A DNA stretch of 64,000 nucleotides from Xylophilus sp. Leaf220 (GTDB lineage: Bacteria > Pseudomonadota > Gammaproteobacteria > Burkholderiales > Burkholderiaceae_C), in the NCBI RefSeq assembly GCF_001421705.1, contig NZ_LMKO01000012.1, positions 352,277 to 416,276 of the forward strand. Reading direction: 5' to 3'. Positions 28,271 to 37,295 of the stretch are shown one piece after another. Each line of letters starts with the position of its first letter. Position 1 is the stretch's first letter. The position numbers and the translations under genes are program-made. The notes below the pieces were generated by a model. It had not been told where the DNA came from, made no database searches, and was given only the letters and a program-made list of their open reading frames with translations.

Positions 28271-28304
28271 AGGGCTAGGGCTTCAAAAAGCTTTAGCCCT
28301 TTTT
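28271..28304 (+). terminator. Intrinsic terminator / attenuator between rplT and pheS
   Basis: GGGCTAGGGCTT (28272-28283) pairs with AAGCTTTAGCCC (28288-28299), 12 pairs with two G-U, loop CAAA, followed by five T (28300-28304). It would end part of the ribosomal transcripts and set the level of pheST, as the pheM attenuator does in E. coli. A 10-codon frame (28218-28250) precedes it but has only two Phe codons. Confidence 0.75.
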
Positions 28305-28316
28305 CCATTTCAGAAG

Positions 28317-29375
28317 ATGTCTATGAACGAGTTGGAAGCCTTGGTCACCACGGCGCAATCGACCTTTGCGCAGGCGAGCACCCCTGCCGATCTGGAGAAT
28401 GCCAAGGCCCTGTTCCTCGGCAAGTCCGGCCGGATCACCGAATGGATGAAGGGGCTGGCCTCCCTGCCGGTGGAAGAGAAAAAATCCCGCGGCGCGGTGA
28501 TCAACGTCGCCAAACAGGCCATCGAGACATCTCTCAATGCGCGCCGCCAGGCACTCGCCGATGCCGAACTCGACCGCCAGTTGCAGGCCGAGGCGCTCGA
28601 CGTCACCCTGCCCGGCCGGCAGCGCGGCCAAGGCGGATTGCACCCGGTATCGCTCACGCTCGAGCGGATCGAAGGCATTTTCGAATCGATGGGTTTCGAG
28701 GTGGCCGAGGGTCCCGAGATTGAGACCGACTGGTTCAACTTCACCGCGCTGAATACGCCGGAAGATCACCCTGCCCGCTCGATGCACGACACCTTCTACG
28801 TCGAGGGCGGCACCGAGGCAGCACCGCATTTGCTGCGTACCCACACCAGCCCCATGCAGATCCGCCACGCGGTACGGCATGTGAAGCGCTACCGCGCACA
28901 GCTCGACGCCGGCCAGTCGATGCCCGAGATCCGCGTCATCGCGCCGGGTCGCACCTACCGGGTCGACAGCGACGCGACGCATTCGCCGATGTTCCACCAG
29001 TGCGAAGGCCTGTGGATCGGCGAGAACGTGAGCTTCAAGGACCTGAAGGTCGTCTTCACCGACTTTTGTCGGACGTTTTTCGAAAGCAAGGATCTCGTCT
29101 TGCGCTTTCGCCCCAGTTTCTTTCCGTTCACCGAGCCGAGCGCAGAGGTGGACATTCAGTTCGGCAGCGGTCCCAACGCGGGCCGCTGGCTGGAGGTGGC
29201 CGGATCCGGCCAGGTCCATCCGAACGTGGTGCGCAACATGGGACTCGACCCCGAGCGCTACATCGGTTTCGCCTTCGGCATGGGGCCCGACCGGCTCACC
29301 ATGCTGCGGTACGGCGTCAACGACCTGCGACTTTTCTTCGACGGCGACATGCGTTTTCTCCGCCAGTTCCAGTAA
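28317..29375 (+). CDS. pheS: Phenylalanyl-tRNA synthetase alpha subunit
   Basis: A 352-residue catalytic subunit of the alpha2-beta2 synthetase. The N-terminal coiled-coil arm covers about 100 residues. The class II core follows with [18 protein letters not shown] (motif 1 region), [10 protein letters not shown], and [23 protein letters not shown]. The end shows [21 protein letters not shown]. The start could be ATG 28317 or ATG 28323; the first is given. Just upstream is an intrinsic terminator, so expression depends on read-through from rplT or on attenuation control. pheT follows after 20 bases. Confidence 0.97.
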   Translation: MSMNELEALVTTAQSTFAQASTPADLENAKALFLGKSGRITEWMKGLASLPVEEKKSRGAVINVAKQAIETSLNARRQALADAELDRQLQAEALDVTLPGRQRGQGGLHPVSLTLERIEGIFESMGFEVAEGPEIETDWFNFTALNTPEDHPARSMHDTFYVEGGTEAAPHLLRTHTSPMQIRHAVRHVKRYRAQLDAGQSMPEIRVIAPGRTYRVDSDATHSPMFHQCEGLWIGENVSFKDLKVVFTDFCRTFFESKDLVLRFRPSFFPFTEPSAEVDIQFGSGPNAGRWLEVAGSGQVHPNVVRNMGLDPERYIGFAFGMGPDRLTMLRYGVNDLRLFFDGDMRFLRQFQ

Positions 29376-29395
29376 ACCGACCGAAGTGACCCGAC

Positions 29396-31828
29396 ATGCA
29401 ATTTCCGGAATCCTGGCTGCGTGAATTCTGCAATCCGCGCCTCGACACGCAGGCCCTGGCCGACACGCTGACCATGGCCGGCCTCGAGGTGGAAGAACTC
29501 CAGCCCGTCGCGCCGCCCTTCGCCAAGATCGTCGTCGGAGAGATCCGCGAGGCGGTTCAGCACCCCGATGCCGACCGTCTGCGCGTCTGCAAGGTGGACG
29601 TGGGACAGGCCGAACTGCTCGACATCGTCTGCGGCGCACCCAACGCCCGTGTCGGCATCAAGGTGCCGTGCGCGCTGGTGGGGGCCGTGCTGCCGCCCGG
29701 CGCCGACGGCAAGCCCTTTGCGATCAAGGTCGGCAAGCTGCGCGGCGTCGAGAGCCACGGCATGCTGTGTTCGGCCCGCGAGCTTAAGCTGAGCGAGGAC
29801 CACGGTGGCCTGATGGAACTGGCTGCCGACGCGCCGGTCGGCCAGGACATCCGCGCATGGCTCAACCTCGACGACATGCTGTTCACCCTGAAGCTCACGC
29901 CCAACCTGGCGCATTGCCTGAGCGTGTACGGCATTGCCCGCGAAGTCGCCGCCCTGACCGGCGCGCCGCTGAAGCCGCTGACTCTCGATCCGGTGGCGGT
30001 GACGCAGGATGCGCGCCTCTCCGTGACCGTCGGTGCGCCCGACCTGTGCGGACGTTTCTCGGGCCGCATCGTGCGCAATGTGAACGCGCAGGCCACCACA
30101 CCGGCCTGGATGGTGGAGCGGCTGGCGCGCTGCGGCCAGCGGAGCGTGTCGCCGCTGGTCGACATCTCCAACTACGTGATGTTCGAGCTGGGCCGCCCGT
30201 CGCACATTTTCGACCTCGACAAGCTGAGCGGCGGACTCGAGGTGCGCTGGGCGCGTGCGGGAGAGTCGCTGAAACTGCTGAACGGCGCGACGGTGTCGCT
30301 CGACGAAAAGGTCGGCGTGATCGCAGACAGCGTGCAGGTCGAGTCGCTCGCCGGGATCATGGGCGGGGACGCGACGGCGGTGTCCGACACGACCACCAAC
30401 ATCTATATCGAAGCGGCCTTCTGGTACCCGAAGGCCGTCGCAGGCCGCTCGCGCCGCTTCAACTTCTCGACGGACGCAGGGCACCGCTTCGAGCGCGGCG
30501 TGGACCCCGAGCACACGGTCGAGCACATCGAGCACCTGACGCGACTGGTGCAGTCCATCTGTGGCGGCGACGCAGGCCCGGTCGACGACCTGCAACCCAA
30601 CATGCCGGCGCTCCGTACCGTCGCCGTGCGGCCGGCACGGGCCGCGAAGGTCATCGGCATGCCGCTCAGCGCCGATCAGTGTCGCGATGCGTTGGCGTCG
30701 CTGGGCCTTCCTGTCGAGGCCCGGGGCGATGCGCTGGCGGTCACGCCGCCGTCCTGGCGCTTCGACCTGTCGATCGAAGAAGACCTGATCGAAGAGATCG
30801 CGCGGATCGTCGGTTACGAGAATCTTCCGACCACGCCACCGCTCGCGCCGATCACGCCGCGGCTCGAAGCCGAATCCAGGCGCAGCCCGTTCGGCGTGCG
30901 CCGCCTGATGGCCGCGGCCGGCTACCAGGAAACGATCAACTTCAGCTTCGTCGAAGAACGCTGGGAGACCGAGCTGGCCGGCAACGCTGCGCCGATCCGG
31001 CTACTGAACCCGATCGCGAGCCATATGGGCGTGATGCGCTCGTCCCTTCTCGGCTCCCTGCTACAAGTTTTGAAGTTCAATCTCGACCGCAAGGCGAGTG
31101 CGGTCAGGGCGTTCGAGATCGGCCGTGTGTTCCAGCGGGACGACACGGTTCAGGACAGCGACGCGACGGTCCGCGGATACCGGCAACCGATGCGGATCGC
31201 GGGCGTCGCCTATGGGGGCAACGATGCGCTGCAGTGGGGTCGTCCGGAACGGCCGGTCGACTTCTTCGATGTGAAGGGCGACATCGAGGCGCTTCTCGCA
31301 CCGGCCGAACCGAGCTTCAAGCCTTCGCAGCACCCTGCCCTGCACCCGGGCCGCAGTGCCGAAGTGGTTCTGGATGGCGTCGCGATCGGCGTGGTGGGCG
31401 AGTTGCATCCCCGCTGGCGCCAGTCCTATGGTTTCGCGCAGGCGCCGGTCCTGTTCGAACTGGATCTGGACGCCGTGCTGCAGCGCAAGGTCCCCGCGCC
31501 GGTGGCGGTGCCCAAGCACCAGGATGTGGAGCGTGACCTGGCGGTCGTGGTGCAGGAGACCGTCACCCACCAGCAATTGGTCGATGCCGTGCGCAGCGTG
31601 CACGACTCGCTGCTGCAGCAGGTGACCGCATTCGACATCTACCGGCCGAAGCCGGGCAAGGAGGGTGGTGGCGGCCATACGTCGATGGCCGAGACCGAAA
31701 AGAGCGTCGCACTGCGTCTGGTGTTCAACGGTGGCGACGAAGCGCTGGACGAGAAGCGGATCGACGCATCCACCCAAGCCGTGCTGCGCGCGTTGGAACA
31801 GCGCACCGCGGCCCGGCTGCGTGCTTGA
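29396..31828 (+). CDS. pheT: Phenylalanyl-tRNA synthetase beta subunit
   Basis: An 810-residue beta subunit that carries tRNA-binding and editing functions. In order: an N-terminal OB-fold tRNA-binding domain (about residues 40-150; VGEIREAVQHPDADRLRVCKVD), the B3/B4 editing domain, the B5 domain, a catalytic-like core (RRLMAAAGYQETINFSFV), and a C-terminal ferredoxin-like anticodon domain (AVPKHQDVERDLAVVV, ending EQRTAARLRA). Length matches bacterial PheT (about 795). It is followed after 9 bases by ihfA, as in E. coli, so the three form one unit. Confidence 0.97.
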   Translation: MQFPESWLREFCNPRLDTQALADTLTMAGLEVEELQPVAPPFAKIVVGEIREAVQHPDADRLRVCKVDVGQAELLDIVCGAPNARVGIKVPCALVGAVLPPGADGKPFAIKVGKLRGVESHGMLCSARELKLSEDHGGLMELAADAPVGQDIRAWLNLDDMLFTLKLTPNLAHCLSVYGIAREVAALTGAPLKPLTLDPVAVTQDARLSVTVGAPDLCGRFSGRIVRNVNAQATTPAWMVERLARCGQRSVSPLVDISNYVMFELGRPSHIFDLDKLSGGLEVRWARAGESLKLLNGATVSLDEKVGVIADSVQVESLAGIMGGDATAVSDTTTNIYIEAAFWYPKAVAGRSRRFNFSTDAGHRFERGVDPEHTVEHIEHLTRLVQSICGGDAGPVDDLQPNMPALRTVAVRPARAAKVIGMPLSADQCRDALASLGLPVEARGDALAVTPPSWRFDLSIEEDLIEEIARIVGYENLPTTPPLAPITPRLEAESRRSPFGVRRLMAAAGYQETINFSFVEERWETELAGNAAPIRLLNPIASHMGVMRSSLLGSLLQVLKFNLDRKASAVRAFEIGRVFQRDDTVQDSDATVRGYRQPMRIAGVAYGGNDALQWGRPERPVDFFDVKGDIEALLAPAEPSFKPSQHPALHPGRSAEVVLDGVAIGVVGELHPRWRQSYGFAQAPVLFELDLDAVLQRKVPAPVAVPKHQDVERDLAVVVQETVTHQQLVDAVRSVHDSLLQQVTAFDIYRPKPGKEGGGGHTSMAETEKSVALRLVFNGGDEALDEKRIDASTQAVLRALEQRTAARLRA

Positions 31829-31837
31829 GAGAGCCCC

Positions 31838-32197
31838 ATGGAAAACGACAATCCCCTGCTGGTCGAGAGCATCGAACTGCCCACGCTGACCAAGGCGCAA
31901 CTGGCGGACCTGCTGTTCGACCAGATCGGGCTCAACAAACGCGAGTCGAAAGACATGGTCGACGCCTTTTTCGACCTGGTGTCGGGTCGGCTCGTCGAGG
32001 GAACGGACGTGAAGCTTTCGGGCTTCGGTAACTTCCAGATACGCACCAAGGCGCCCCGTCCCGGCCGCAATCCGCGTACCGGCGAAGCGATTCCCATCCA
32101 GGAACGCCGCGTGGTGACGTTCCATGCCAGCTCCAAGCTGAAGGAGCAGATCCAGGAAGGTGGCGAGCGCGCCGGGGATCCGGCGGCGACGCGTTGA
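31838..32197 (+). CDS. ihfA: Integration host factor alpha subunit
   Basis: A 119-residue HU-family DNA-bending protein that pairs with IhfB. The core [33 protein letters not shown] and the DNA arm [26 protein letters not shown] with its conserved Pro are present. It has about 15 extra residues at each end relative to E. coli IhfA (99 aa). Placement after pheT is the standard arrangement. A MerR-type gene follows, again as in E. coli-like and betaproteobacterial operons. Confidence 0.96.
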   Translation: MENDNPLLVESIELPTLTKAQLADLLFDQIGLNKRESKDMVDAFFDLVSGRLVEGTDVKLSGFGNFQIRTKAPRPGRNPRTGEAIPIQERRVVTFHASSKLKEQIQEGGERAGDPAATR

Positions 32198-32276
32198 TAC
32201 GGGGTGACGTCATTTTCCGGAGCGGCCGCATGCGTTACGCTCTGGCCGCTCCGAAAATTCGCCACCGTTCCCGCCC

Positions 32277-32735
32277 ATGGTCACCAGTGCCCTAGCCCCC
32301 ATACCTGCCAAGCGCTATTTCACGATCGGCGAAGTGGCCGAACTGTGCGACGTCAAGCCGCATGTGCTGCGCTATTGGGAACAGGAGTTCGCCCAATTGC
32401 GACCCATGAAGCGGCGCGGCAACCGCCGGTACTACCAGCACCATGAAGTGCTCATGATCCGGCGCATCCGCGACCTCCTGTACGACGAAGGTTTCACGAT
32501 CAGTGGAGCACGTGGAAAGCTTCAGGAGTGGATGCATGCCGAGAAAAGTGCGTCTGCGACCGCGAAAAACGGTGCCGATTCCATACCGGTACTGGATAGC
32601 CCGCAAGATTTGGCTGATCGACCTGGTGAACCCGGGCTCTCGCATCCGTCTGAAGACCATGTGACCTCGAGCATTCGGCAGGAACTGCTCGCCATCCGCA
32701 TGATCCTCGAAGTCGACGATAGAGTTGGCATATAA
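32277..32735 (+). CDS. MerR family regulator of the pheT-ihfA cluster
   Basis: A 152-residue regulator with an N-terminal MerR winged helix: RYFTIGEVAELCDVKPHVLRYWEQEFAQLRPMKRRGNRRYYQ. The C-terminal part has no cysteines arranged for metal binding and is short and polar, so it is not a metal sensor of the MerR/CueR type; it resembles the MerR proteins usually found after ihfA, whose role is not known. The -10 element of the following tRNA gene (32731-32736) overlaps its stop codon. Confidence 0.9.
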   Translation: MVTSALAPIPAKRYFTIGEVAELCDVKPHVLRYWEQEFAQLRPMKRRGNRRYYQHHEVLMIRRIRDLLYDEGFTISGARGKLQEWMHAEKSASATAKNGADSIPVLDSPQDLADRPGEPGLSHPSEDHVTSSIRQELLAIRMILEVDDRVGI

Positions 32736-32736
32736 T
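32731..32736 (+). promoter_or_regulatory. Consensus -10 element for tRNA-Pro
   Basis: A perfect TATAAT lies 12 bases before the first tRNA base, overlapping the merR stop codon. No convincing -35 hexamer is found 16-18 bases upstream. Transcription would start almost at the mature 5' end. Confidence 0.6.
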
Positions 32737-32747
32737 CCAGAGCTTGT

Positions 32748-32824
32748 CGGCGTGTAGCGCAGCCTGGTAGCGCACTTGCATGGGGTGCAAGGGGTCGCGA
32801 GTTCGAATCCCGCCACGCCGACCA
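32748..32824 (+). tRNA. tRNA-Pro (anticodon GGG)
   Basis: A 77-base tRNA including an encoded CCA. The acceptor arms CGGCGTG (32748-32754) and CACGCCG (32814-32820) pair fully, followed by discriminator A and CCA (32822-32824). The anticodon stem CTTGC / GCAAG encloses ATGGGGT, giving anticodon GGG, which reads proline codons CCC and CCU. The T-arm GTTCGAATC is canonical. Confidence 0.96.
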
Positions 32825-32833
32825 TTCAATACC

Positions 32834-32864
32834 AAAGGGCCGCAGCTTTCGCTGCGGCCCTTTT
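32834..32864. terminator. Intrinsic terminator after tRNA-Pro, possibly two-way
   Basis: AAAGGGCCGCAGC (32834-32846) pairs with GCTGCGGCCCTTT (32851-32863) around the loop TTTC, followed by a T-rich tail (TTTTCGTTTT). The csbD-like gene converges from the right, and the stem is flanked by A and T runs suited to both directions. Confidence 0.88.
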
Positions 32865-32886
32865 CGTTTTATGGTGGCAGTGGCGT

Positions 32887-33084
32887 TCAGATCTTGTCAG
32901 CGGTTTTCTTGATGCCGTCCTTCACCGATTCCTTGGCATCGCCGTAGCCTGCCTGGGTCTTGCCGGACGCCTGGTCCGCCAAGCCTTCGCTTTGCAGCTT
33001 CTCGTTGCCTACGATCTTGCCTGCAACTTCCTTGACCTTGCCCTTGGCTTCTTCCACACGGCCTTCGACTTGATGCTTGTTCAT
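32887..33084 (-). CDS. CsbD-like stress protein
   Basis: A 65-residue hydrophilic helical protein of the CsbD/YjbJ family, abundant in stress or stationary phase in other bacteria; its molecular role is unknown. It reads MNKHQVEGRVEEAKGKVKEVAGK, then a second repeat-like half with SGKTQAGYGDAKESVKDG. The start at 33084 has AAGGA upstream. It converges on the tRNA-Pro gene and shares its terminator region. It is divergent from the SulP gene with nearly 200 bases between, enough for separate promoters. Confidence 0.92.
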   Translation of the reverse strand: MNKHQVEGRVEEAKGKVKEVAGKIVGNEKLQSEGLADQASGKTQAGYGDAKESVKDGIKKTADKI

Positions 33085-33277
33085 GGTGCGTCCTTTGCAG
33101 TTGGTTGTTGCAAGGAAGATATTTCTTCCTGCTGTCACCAATGTAGGCACGAGGGTGTTTTCGACAGGTCGGACAGAACCGATCGTGCGGTAGGACGTTC
33201 CATGGAACTCGTGAAATCCACACGAGCAGCCCGTGTCGCACGCAGCTTCCTACCGAGAAGCCGAGGCTGAATCGACC

Positions 33278-34972
33278 ATGCGCGCGATATTGCAGAAACG
33301 CCTTCCTTTCTTGCGTTGGCCGCGCCCGACCCGGGAGCTGTTGACGAACGAATTGTGGGCCGGCATCACCGTGGGCCTTCTGCTGGTGCCGCAGGGTGTG
33401 GCCTATGCGTCGGTCGCCGGCATGCCGCTGATCACCGGCATCTATGCGTCGCTGCTCCCGGCGCTGGTTGCGGTACTGTTCAGTTCGTCGTCGCGTCTCG
33501 GCGTAGGGCCGACGGCGCTCAGCAGCCTGCTCATCGGCGCGTCGCTCGCCGGTCTGGCGCCGCCCGGCAGCGCCCAATGGGTGACCTTGGCGGTATGGTT
33601 GTCGCTGCTGTCGGGACTCTTCCAGATACTGCTCGGCCTGGGACGATTCGGCTGGTTGCTCAATCTGGTCAGTTCCCCGGTGATGAACGGCTTCACGCAA
33701 GCGGCCGCCTGGCTCATCGTGGCATCCCAACTGCCTGCGTTGGTCGGCGCGTCTGGCGATTTCTCGCTGCTGGTGCAGCACCCCTATGTTTACGGCGAGG
33801 CGCTGGCCTATGGCGTGGGGGCGATCGCCTTGCTGATGACCGCCAAGCGCTGGTACTCGCGCTTTCCTGCCGCGATCGCAGTCGTGACGCTGAGCGCCCT
33901 GGCGAGTCGGTGGACGGGTTACGAAGCGCGGGGAGGCAGCGTCGTCGGCGACCTGCCTGCCGGGTTGCCGTCCTTGTCGCTGCCTTCCATGATCGACGCC
34001 ACCACGTTCGCGAGCCTGCTGCTGCCGGCACTGGTGATCACGCTGATGAGCTTTCTAGAAACGGCTTCCAGCGCACGGGTGGACCACCAACAGGCCGGCA
34101 CCCGCTGGGACGAGAACCAGGACCTGTTGGCCCAGGGCCTGGGCAAGATCGCCTCCGGCCTGAGCGGCGCCTTTCCCACCAGTGCCTCGTTCTCCCGCTC
34201 GGCGATCAACCTCTACGCCGGTGCACGCACCGGCTACTCCACCATCTTCTCGGTGCTGCTGGTGTTCGCGCTGTTGCAGTGGTTCATCCCGGTGCTTCAC
34301 CATGTACCGCAATCGGTGCTGGCGGCGGTGGTGTTGACGGCCGTCTTCGGGCTGATCCGACCCAGCCAACTGAACGCCCTGTGGCGATTTTCGCGGGCCG
34401 AGGCCTGCATCGGATGGCTCACCTTCGCCTGTACCCTGGCGACGGCACCACGCATTCACTGGGGCGTACTGACCGGATTGCTGTTGGGTCTCGGCCATTT
34501 CCTTTACCAACGCCTGCACCCTCGCATCATCGAAGTGGGTACCCATGCCGATGGAAGCCTGCGCGATCGCCACCTGTGGACGCTTCCACCGATCGCACCC
34601 GGCGTACTCGCGCTGCGAATGGACGCGGCGCTGGACTTCGCCTCGGCATCCACCTTCGAGCGGGCCATCACCGACCATCTCGCCGCGCATCCGCAGGTGC
34701 GCCACGTGTGTGTGTTTGCGCAGCCGATGAACTGGATCGACGCGACCGGCGTCGAGTTCTTCGTGCAGATCCTCAAGCTGCTGAAGACGCGGGGCGTCGC
34801 GCTGCATCTGAGCGGCCTGAAGCTGCCGGTCGACACGACACTGCGCCGGGCCGGCGTGTTGGTAGAGAGTGAAATGCTGCGTACCTATCGCACCGATGCG
34901 GAAGCGGTCTCGGCTCTGCAAGCGCTGGCCGTACCGCCCGTCGCCGGTGCAAACAATCCACATTCTGCGTGA
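33278..34972 (+). CDS. SulP family anion transporter with STAS domain
   Basis: A 564-residue inner-membrane transporter of the SulP/SLC26 family (sulfate, bicarbonate or related anions, usually with Na+ or H+). The core begins ELWAGITVGLLLVPQGVAYASVAGMPLITGIYAS and contains about 12-14 hydrophobic helices, with SFSRSAINLYAGARTGYSTIFS typical of the family. A C-terminal STAS domain covers about residues 430-545 (VCVFAQPMNWIDATGVEFF). The start at 33278 was preferred over a codon 45 bases upstream for its better fit to the family N-terminus. The stop overlaps the GTG start of the diguanylate cyclase gene (GTGA), so the two should be coupled. The substrate is unknown. Confidence 0.9.
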   Translation: MRAILQKRLPFLRWPRPTRELLTNELWAGITVGLLLVPQGVAYASVAGMPLITGIYASLLPALVAVLFSSSSRLGVGPTALSSLLIGASLAGLAPPGSAQWVTLAVWLSLLSGLFQILLGLGRFGWLLNLVSSPVMNGFTQAAAWLIVASQLPALVGASGDFSLLVQHPYVYGEALAYGVGAIALLMTAKRWYSRFPAAIAVVTLSALASRWTGYEARGGSVVGDLPAGLPSLSLPSMIDATTFASLLLPALVITLMSFLETASSARVDHQQAGTRWDENQDLLAQGLGKIASGLSGAFPTSASFSRSAINLYAGARTGYSTIFSVLLVFALLQWFIPVLHHVPQSVLAAVVLTAVFGLIRPSQLNALWRFSRAEACIGWLTFACTLATAPRIHWGVLTGLLLGLGHFLYQRLHPRIIEVGTHADGSLRDRHLWTLPPIAPGVLALRMDAALDFASASTFERAITDHLAAHPQVRHVCVFAQPMNWIDATGVEFFVQILKLLKTRGVALHLSGLKLPVDTTLRRAGVLVESEMLRTYRTDAEAVSALQALAVPPVAGANNPHSA

Positions 34973-35805
34973 GGCCCAAGGTGTCCCGGCGACGCCCTAC
35001 TGATAAACTCGATTCCTTTTTTCAAGGCCCGTACGTGCCGTCCCCGGAAGCCTCTTCACTCGTCGATTTGCGCGGCCTGCACCTGGACGCAGCCCATGCG
35101 CTCCTGGACCAGGCGGACTTGCGGGCGACGCTGGGCGGCGACATCACGGCGGAGAAATACCTGCAGCACGTCATCGACGGCCTGTGCGAAATTTCTTTGC
35201 GCGATCCTCTCACCGGGTTGGCGAACCGCCGGCAGTTTCGCGCAGTGCTCGAACGCGAGATGGACCGGGTGGCCCGCTCCGGAGAGTTCGCATTGCTGTT
35301 GATGCTGGACATCGACAACTTCAAGGCCGTCAACGACAACCACGGCCATCTGGTGGGCGATCATGTGCTGCAAGCCGTGGCACGCATTCTCGATGACTGC
35401 GTACGCCCGATGGACCTGCTGGCACGCTACGGCGGCGAGGAATTCGCGGTGATCCTGCCCGGCTGCCAGGTCGCCTTCGGGCAGGCGGTCGCGGAGCGGA
35501 TCCGCATGGCGGTCGAGTCGGCGACGCTGCGGGTATCGCCCTCGCTCGACCTGCGGGTGACGGTGAGCATCGGCGGCGCTTTCGCACAGCCCTGGATACG
35601 CTCGACCAGCCTGCTCTGGACCGATCGCGCCGACCACCAGCTCTACCGTGCCAAGGCGGCGGGCCGCAACCGGGTCTGCATGGACGACACGGTAGACAGC
35701 ACGGTCAGCGCAGAGGAAAAGAGTCTCCTGTTTGGCCTTCCCCACACCGACACCCCGATACGAACGCTTGCGTCTCCCCAAGACAGCAACGGCAGCGCTA
35801 TCTGA
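34969..35805 (+). CDS. Soluble diguanylate cyclase
   Basis: A 278-residue cytoplasmic protein with a GGDEF domain. After about 85 residues without a recognised sensor comes DPLTGLANRRQFRAVLE, then the catalytic GGEEF at residues 155-159. RPMD five residues before GGEEF is a proper RxxD inhibitory site, so an active, product-regulated enzyme is expected. No transmembrane helix is seen. Start choice is between GTG 34969 (overlapping the SulP stop), GTG 34981 and GTG 35036; the first is given for the coupling. The next gene, a MinD/FlhG-like ATPase, begins 6 bases after its stop. Confidence 0.88.
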   Translation: MRPKVSRRRPTDKLDSFFQGPYVPSPEASSLVDLRGLHLDAAHALLDQADLRATLGGDITAEKYLQHVIDGLCEISLRDPLTGLANRRQFRAVLEREMDRVARSGEFALLLMLDIDNFKAVNDNHGHLVGDHVLQAVARILDDCVRPMDLLARYGGEEFAVILPGCQVAFGQAVAERIRMAVESATLRVSPSLDLRVTVSIGGAFAQPWIRSTSLLWTDRADHQLYRAKAAGRNRVCMDDTVDSTVSAEEKSLLFGLPHTDTPIRTLASPQDSNGSAI

Positions 35806-35811
35806 AAGCAA

Positions 35812-36630
35812 ATGGACATGAGCGACGCGCCGACCCTTCCTACCTTTCGCGCGGGTACTCCCACCGCAAAAGTCATGGCCGTCACCAGCGGAAAAGGCGG
35901 TGTGGGCAAGACCTTCGTATCCGCCAACCTGGCGGCCGCCCTTGCACGGCGCGGACACCGTGTGCTGGTTCTCGACGCCGACCTGGGCCTGGCCAACCTG
36001 GACGTGGTGTTGAACCTGCACCCCAAGGTGACGCTGCACGATGTGTTTACCGGCAAGGCGTCGGTGGACGACGCCATTGTCCAGGCGCCCGGTGGTTTTG
36101 CGGTACTGCTCGCCGGATCGGGCATGGTCGAATACTCGCGGCTGACTCCGGACGTGCGAACCGAATTCCTGCAGGTGCTGCACAGCATCATCCCGCGCTA
36201 CGACGTGGTGCTGCTCGACACCGGTGCCGGCATTTCCGACGTGGTGCTGTTCGCGGTGTCGCTGGCGTCCGAGGTGCTGCTGGTCGCCACGCCGGAGCCG
36301 ACCTCGCTCACCGACGCGTACGCGGCCATCAAGGTCCTGGCCATGCAGCAGAAGCGCCAGCAGGTGCGCATCATCGTCAACCAGACGGCGCGTGCCGGCG
36401 ATGGCCGCGCGATCACCGGGCAGCTGCAGCAGGTGCTCGACCGCTTCGTGACGCCCGAGGCGGGCTCCGCGATCCGGCTCCTGCACCTGGGGGACATCCC
36501 GGCCGATCCCGCAGTGCGTGAAGCCGTCATGCGGCGCCAGCTGCTGATGACGGTCACGCCGGGATCGCCCGCGGCGATGGCCATCGCCCAGCTGGCGCAC
36601 AAGCTGGACGACGCGGTGATCAAGCGCTAG
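35812..36630 (+). CDS. MinD/ParA family ATPase, FlhG (FleN)-like
   Basis: A 272-residue deviant-Walker ATPase. Walker A is SGKGGVGKT, followed by VLVLDADLGLANLDVVLNL and VLLDTGAGIS, which match the FlhG/FleN group that sets flagellar number. No FlhF, flagellar or chemotaxis gene is in the window, so a flagellar role is not supported by context. In this operon it follows a SulP transporter and a diguanylate cyclase. FleN-type proteins work with c-di-GMP-binding regulators in Pseudomonas, so a link with the cyclase is conceivable. Two possible starts (MDMSD) differ by two codons. Confidence 0.85.
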   Translation: MDMSDAPTLPTFRAGTPTAKVMAVTSGKGGVGKTFVSANLAAALARRGHRVLVLDADLGLANLDVVLNLHPKVTLHDVFTGKASVDDAIVQAPGGFAVLLAGSGMVEYSRLTPDVRTEFLQVLHSIIPRYDVVLLDTGAGISDVVLFAVSLASEVLLVATPEPTSLTDAYAAIKVLAMQQKRQQVRIIVNQTARAGDGRAITGQLQQVLDRFVTPEAGSAIRLLHLGDIPADPAVREAVMRRQLLMTVTPGSPAAMAIAQLAHKLDDAVIKR

Positions 36631-36763
36631 GGTCCGGCTGCGAGCCGCGGCCGATGGACGCGCAAGGAGCCAGTCCAGCCGAAACGCATGCGCCCGCCTC
36701 GCACATGGTTTCAGTAGATGGGTGGGGGCTCCAGGCTAACGGCGATCTCTGCAGCCCCGTCGT

Positions 36764-37288
36764 TCAGATTTTCCACTTCTCCAGCAGCTTCGTCGGTCGC
36801 AGGCTGTCGTAGCCTTCGAAGGGCTGGTGGATCCAGGGATTCGTCGGCAGAAATTCGACCGAATAATCGGGCGTGAAGACCGAAGCACCCTTCGTCCAGA
36901 TCACCGCACTGCGCAATTCGGTGATTGGCGAATAGCTGGTGCGCAGGTTCTCGATCACGGACTTGAGCGTATGGCCCGAATCGGCCAGGTCGTCCACCAA
37001 CAGAACCTTGCCGGCGATCTCGCCCCGCGGAGTGGTGATGAAACGCGCGATATCCAGGTGGCCCTGCACCGTGCCCGATTCGGCACGGTAGGAGCTGGTC
37101 GACATGATCGCCAGCGGCTTGTCGAACACACGGCTCAAGATGTCGCCCGGCCGCAGGCCGCCGCGCGCCAGGCACAGGATGGTGTCGAACTGCCAGCCCG
37201 ACTGGTGCACCTTGATGGCCAGCTTCTCGATCAGGCTGTGGTACTCGTCGTAGCTCACGTAGAGATGTTTGCCGTCTTCCGTCAGCAT
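36764..37288 (-). CDS. Purine/pyrimidine-type phosphoribosyltransferase
   Basis: A 174-residue type I phosphoribosyltransferase. The PRPP-binding loop reads KVLLVDDLADSGHTLK, and the N-terminal part has TILCLARGGLRPGDILSRVF. It resembles xanthine/hypoxanthine-guanine phosphoribosyltransferases of the Gpt-like branch, and its position behind purA fits purine salvage. The start at 37288 is immediately preceded by TAGGAG, which is supplied by repeat copy 6. The downstream 130 bases to the FlhG-like gene contain no clear terminator. Confidence 0.82.
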   Translation of the reverse strand: MLTEDGKHLYVSYDEYHSLIEKLAIKVHQSGWQFDTILCLARGGLRPGDILSRVFDKPLAIMSTSSYRAESGTVQGHLDIARFITTPRGEIAGKVLLVDDLADSGHTLKSVIENLRTSYSPITELRSAVIWTKGASVFTPDYSVEFLPTNPWIHQPFEGYDSLRPTKLLEKWKI

Positions 37289-37295
37289 CGATTTA

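Noticed and set aside
34969-36630. True flagellar FlhG locus
   Set aside because: No flhF, fliA, flagellar or chemotaxis genes are present on either side, so only the FlhG-like sequence class is reported.
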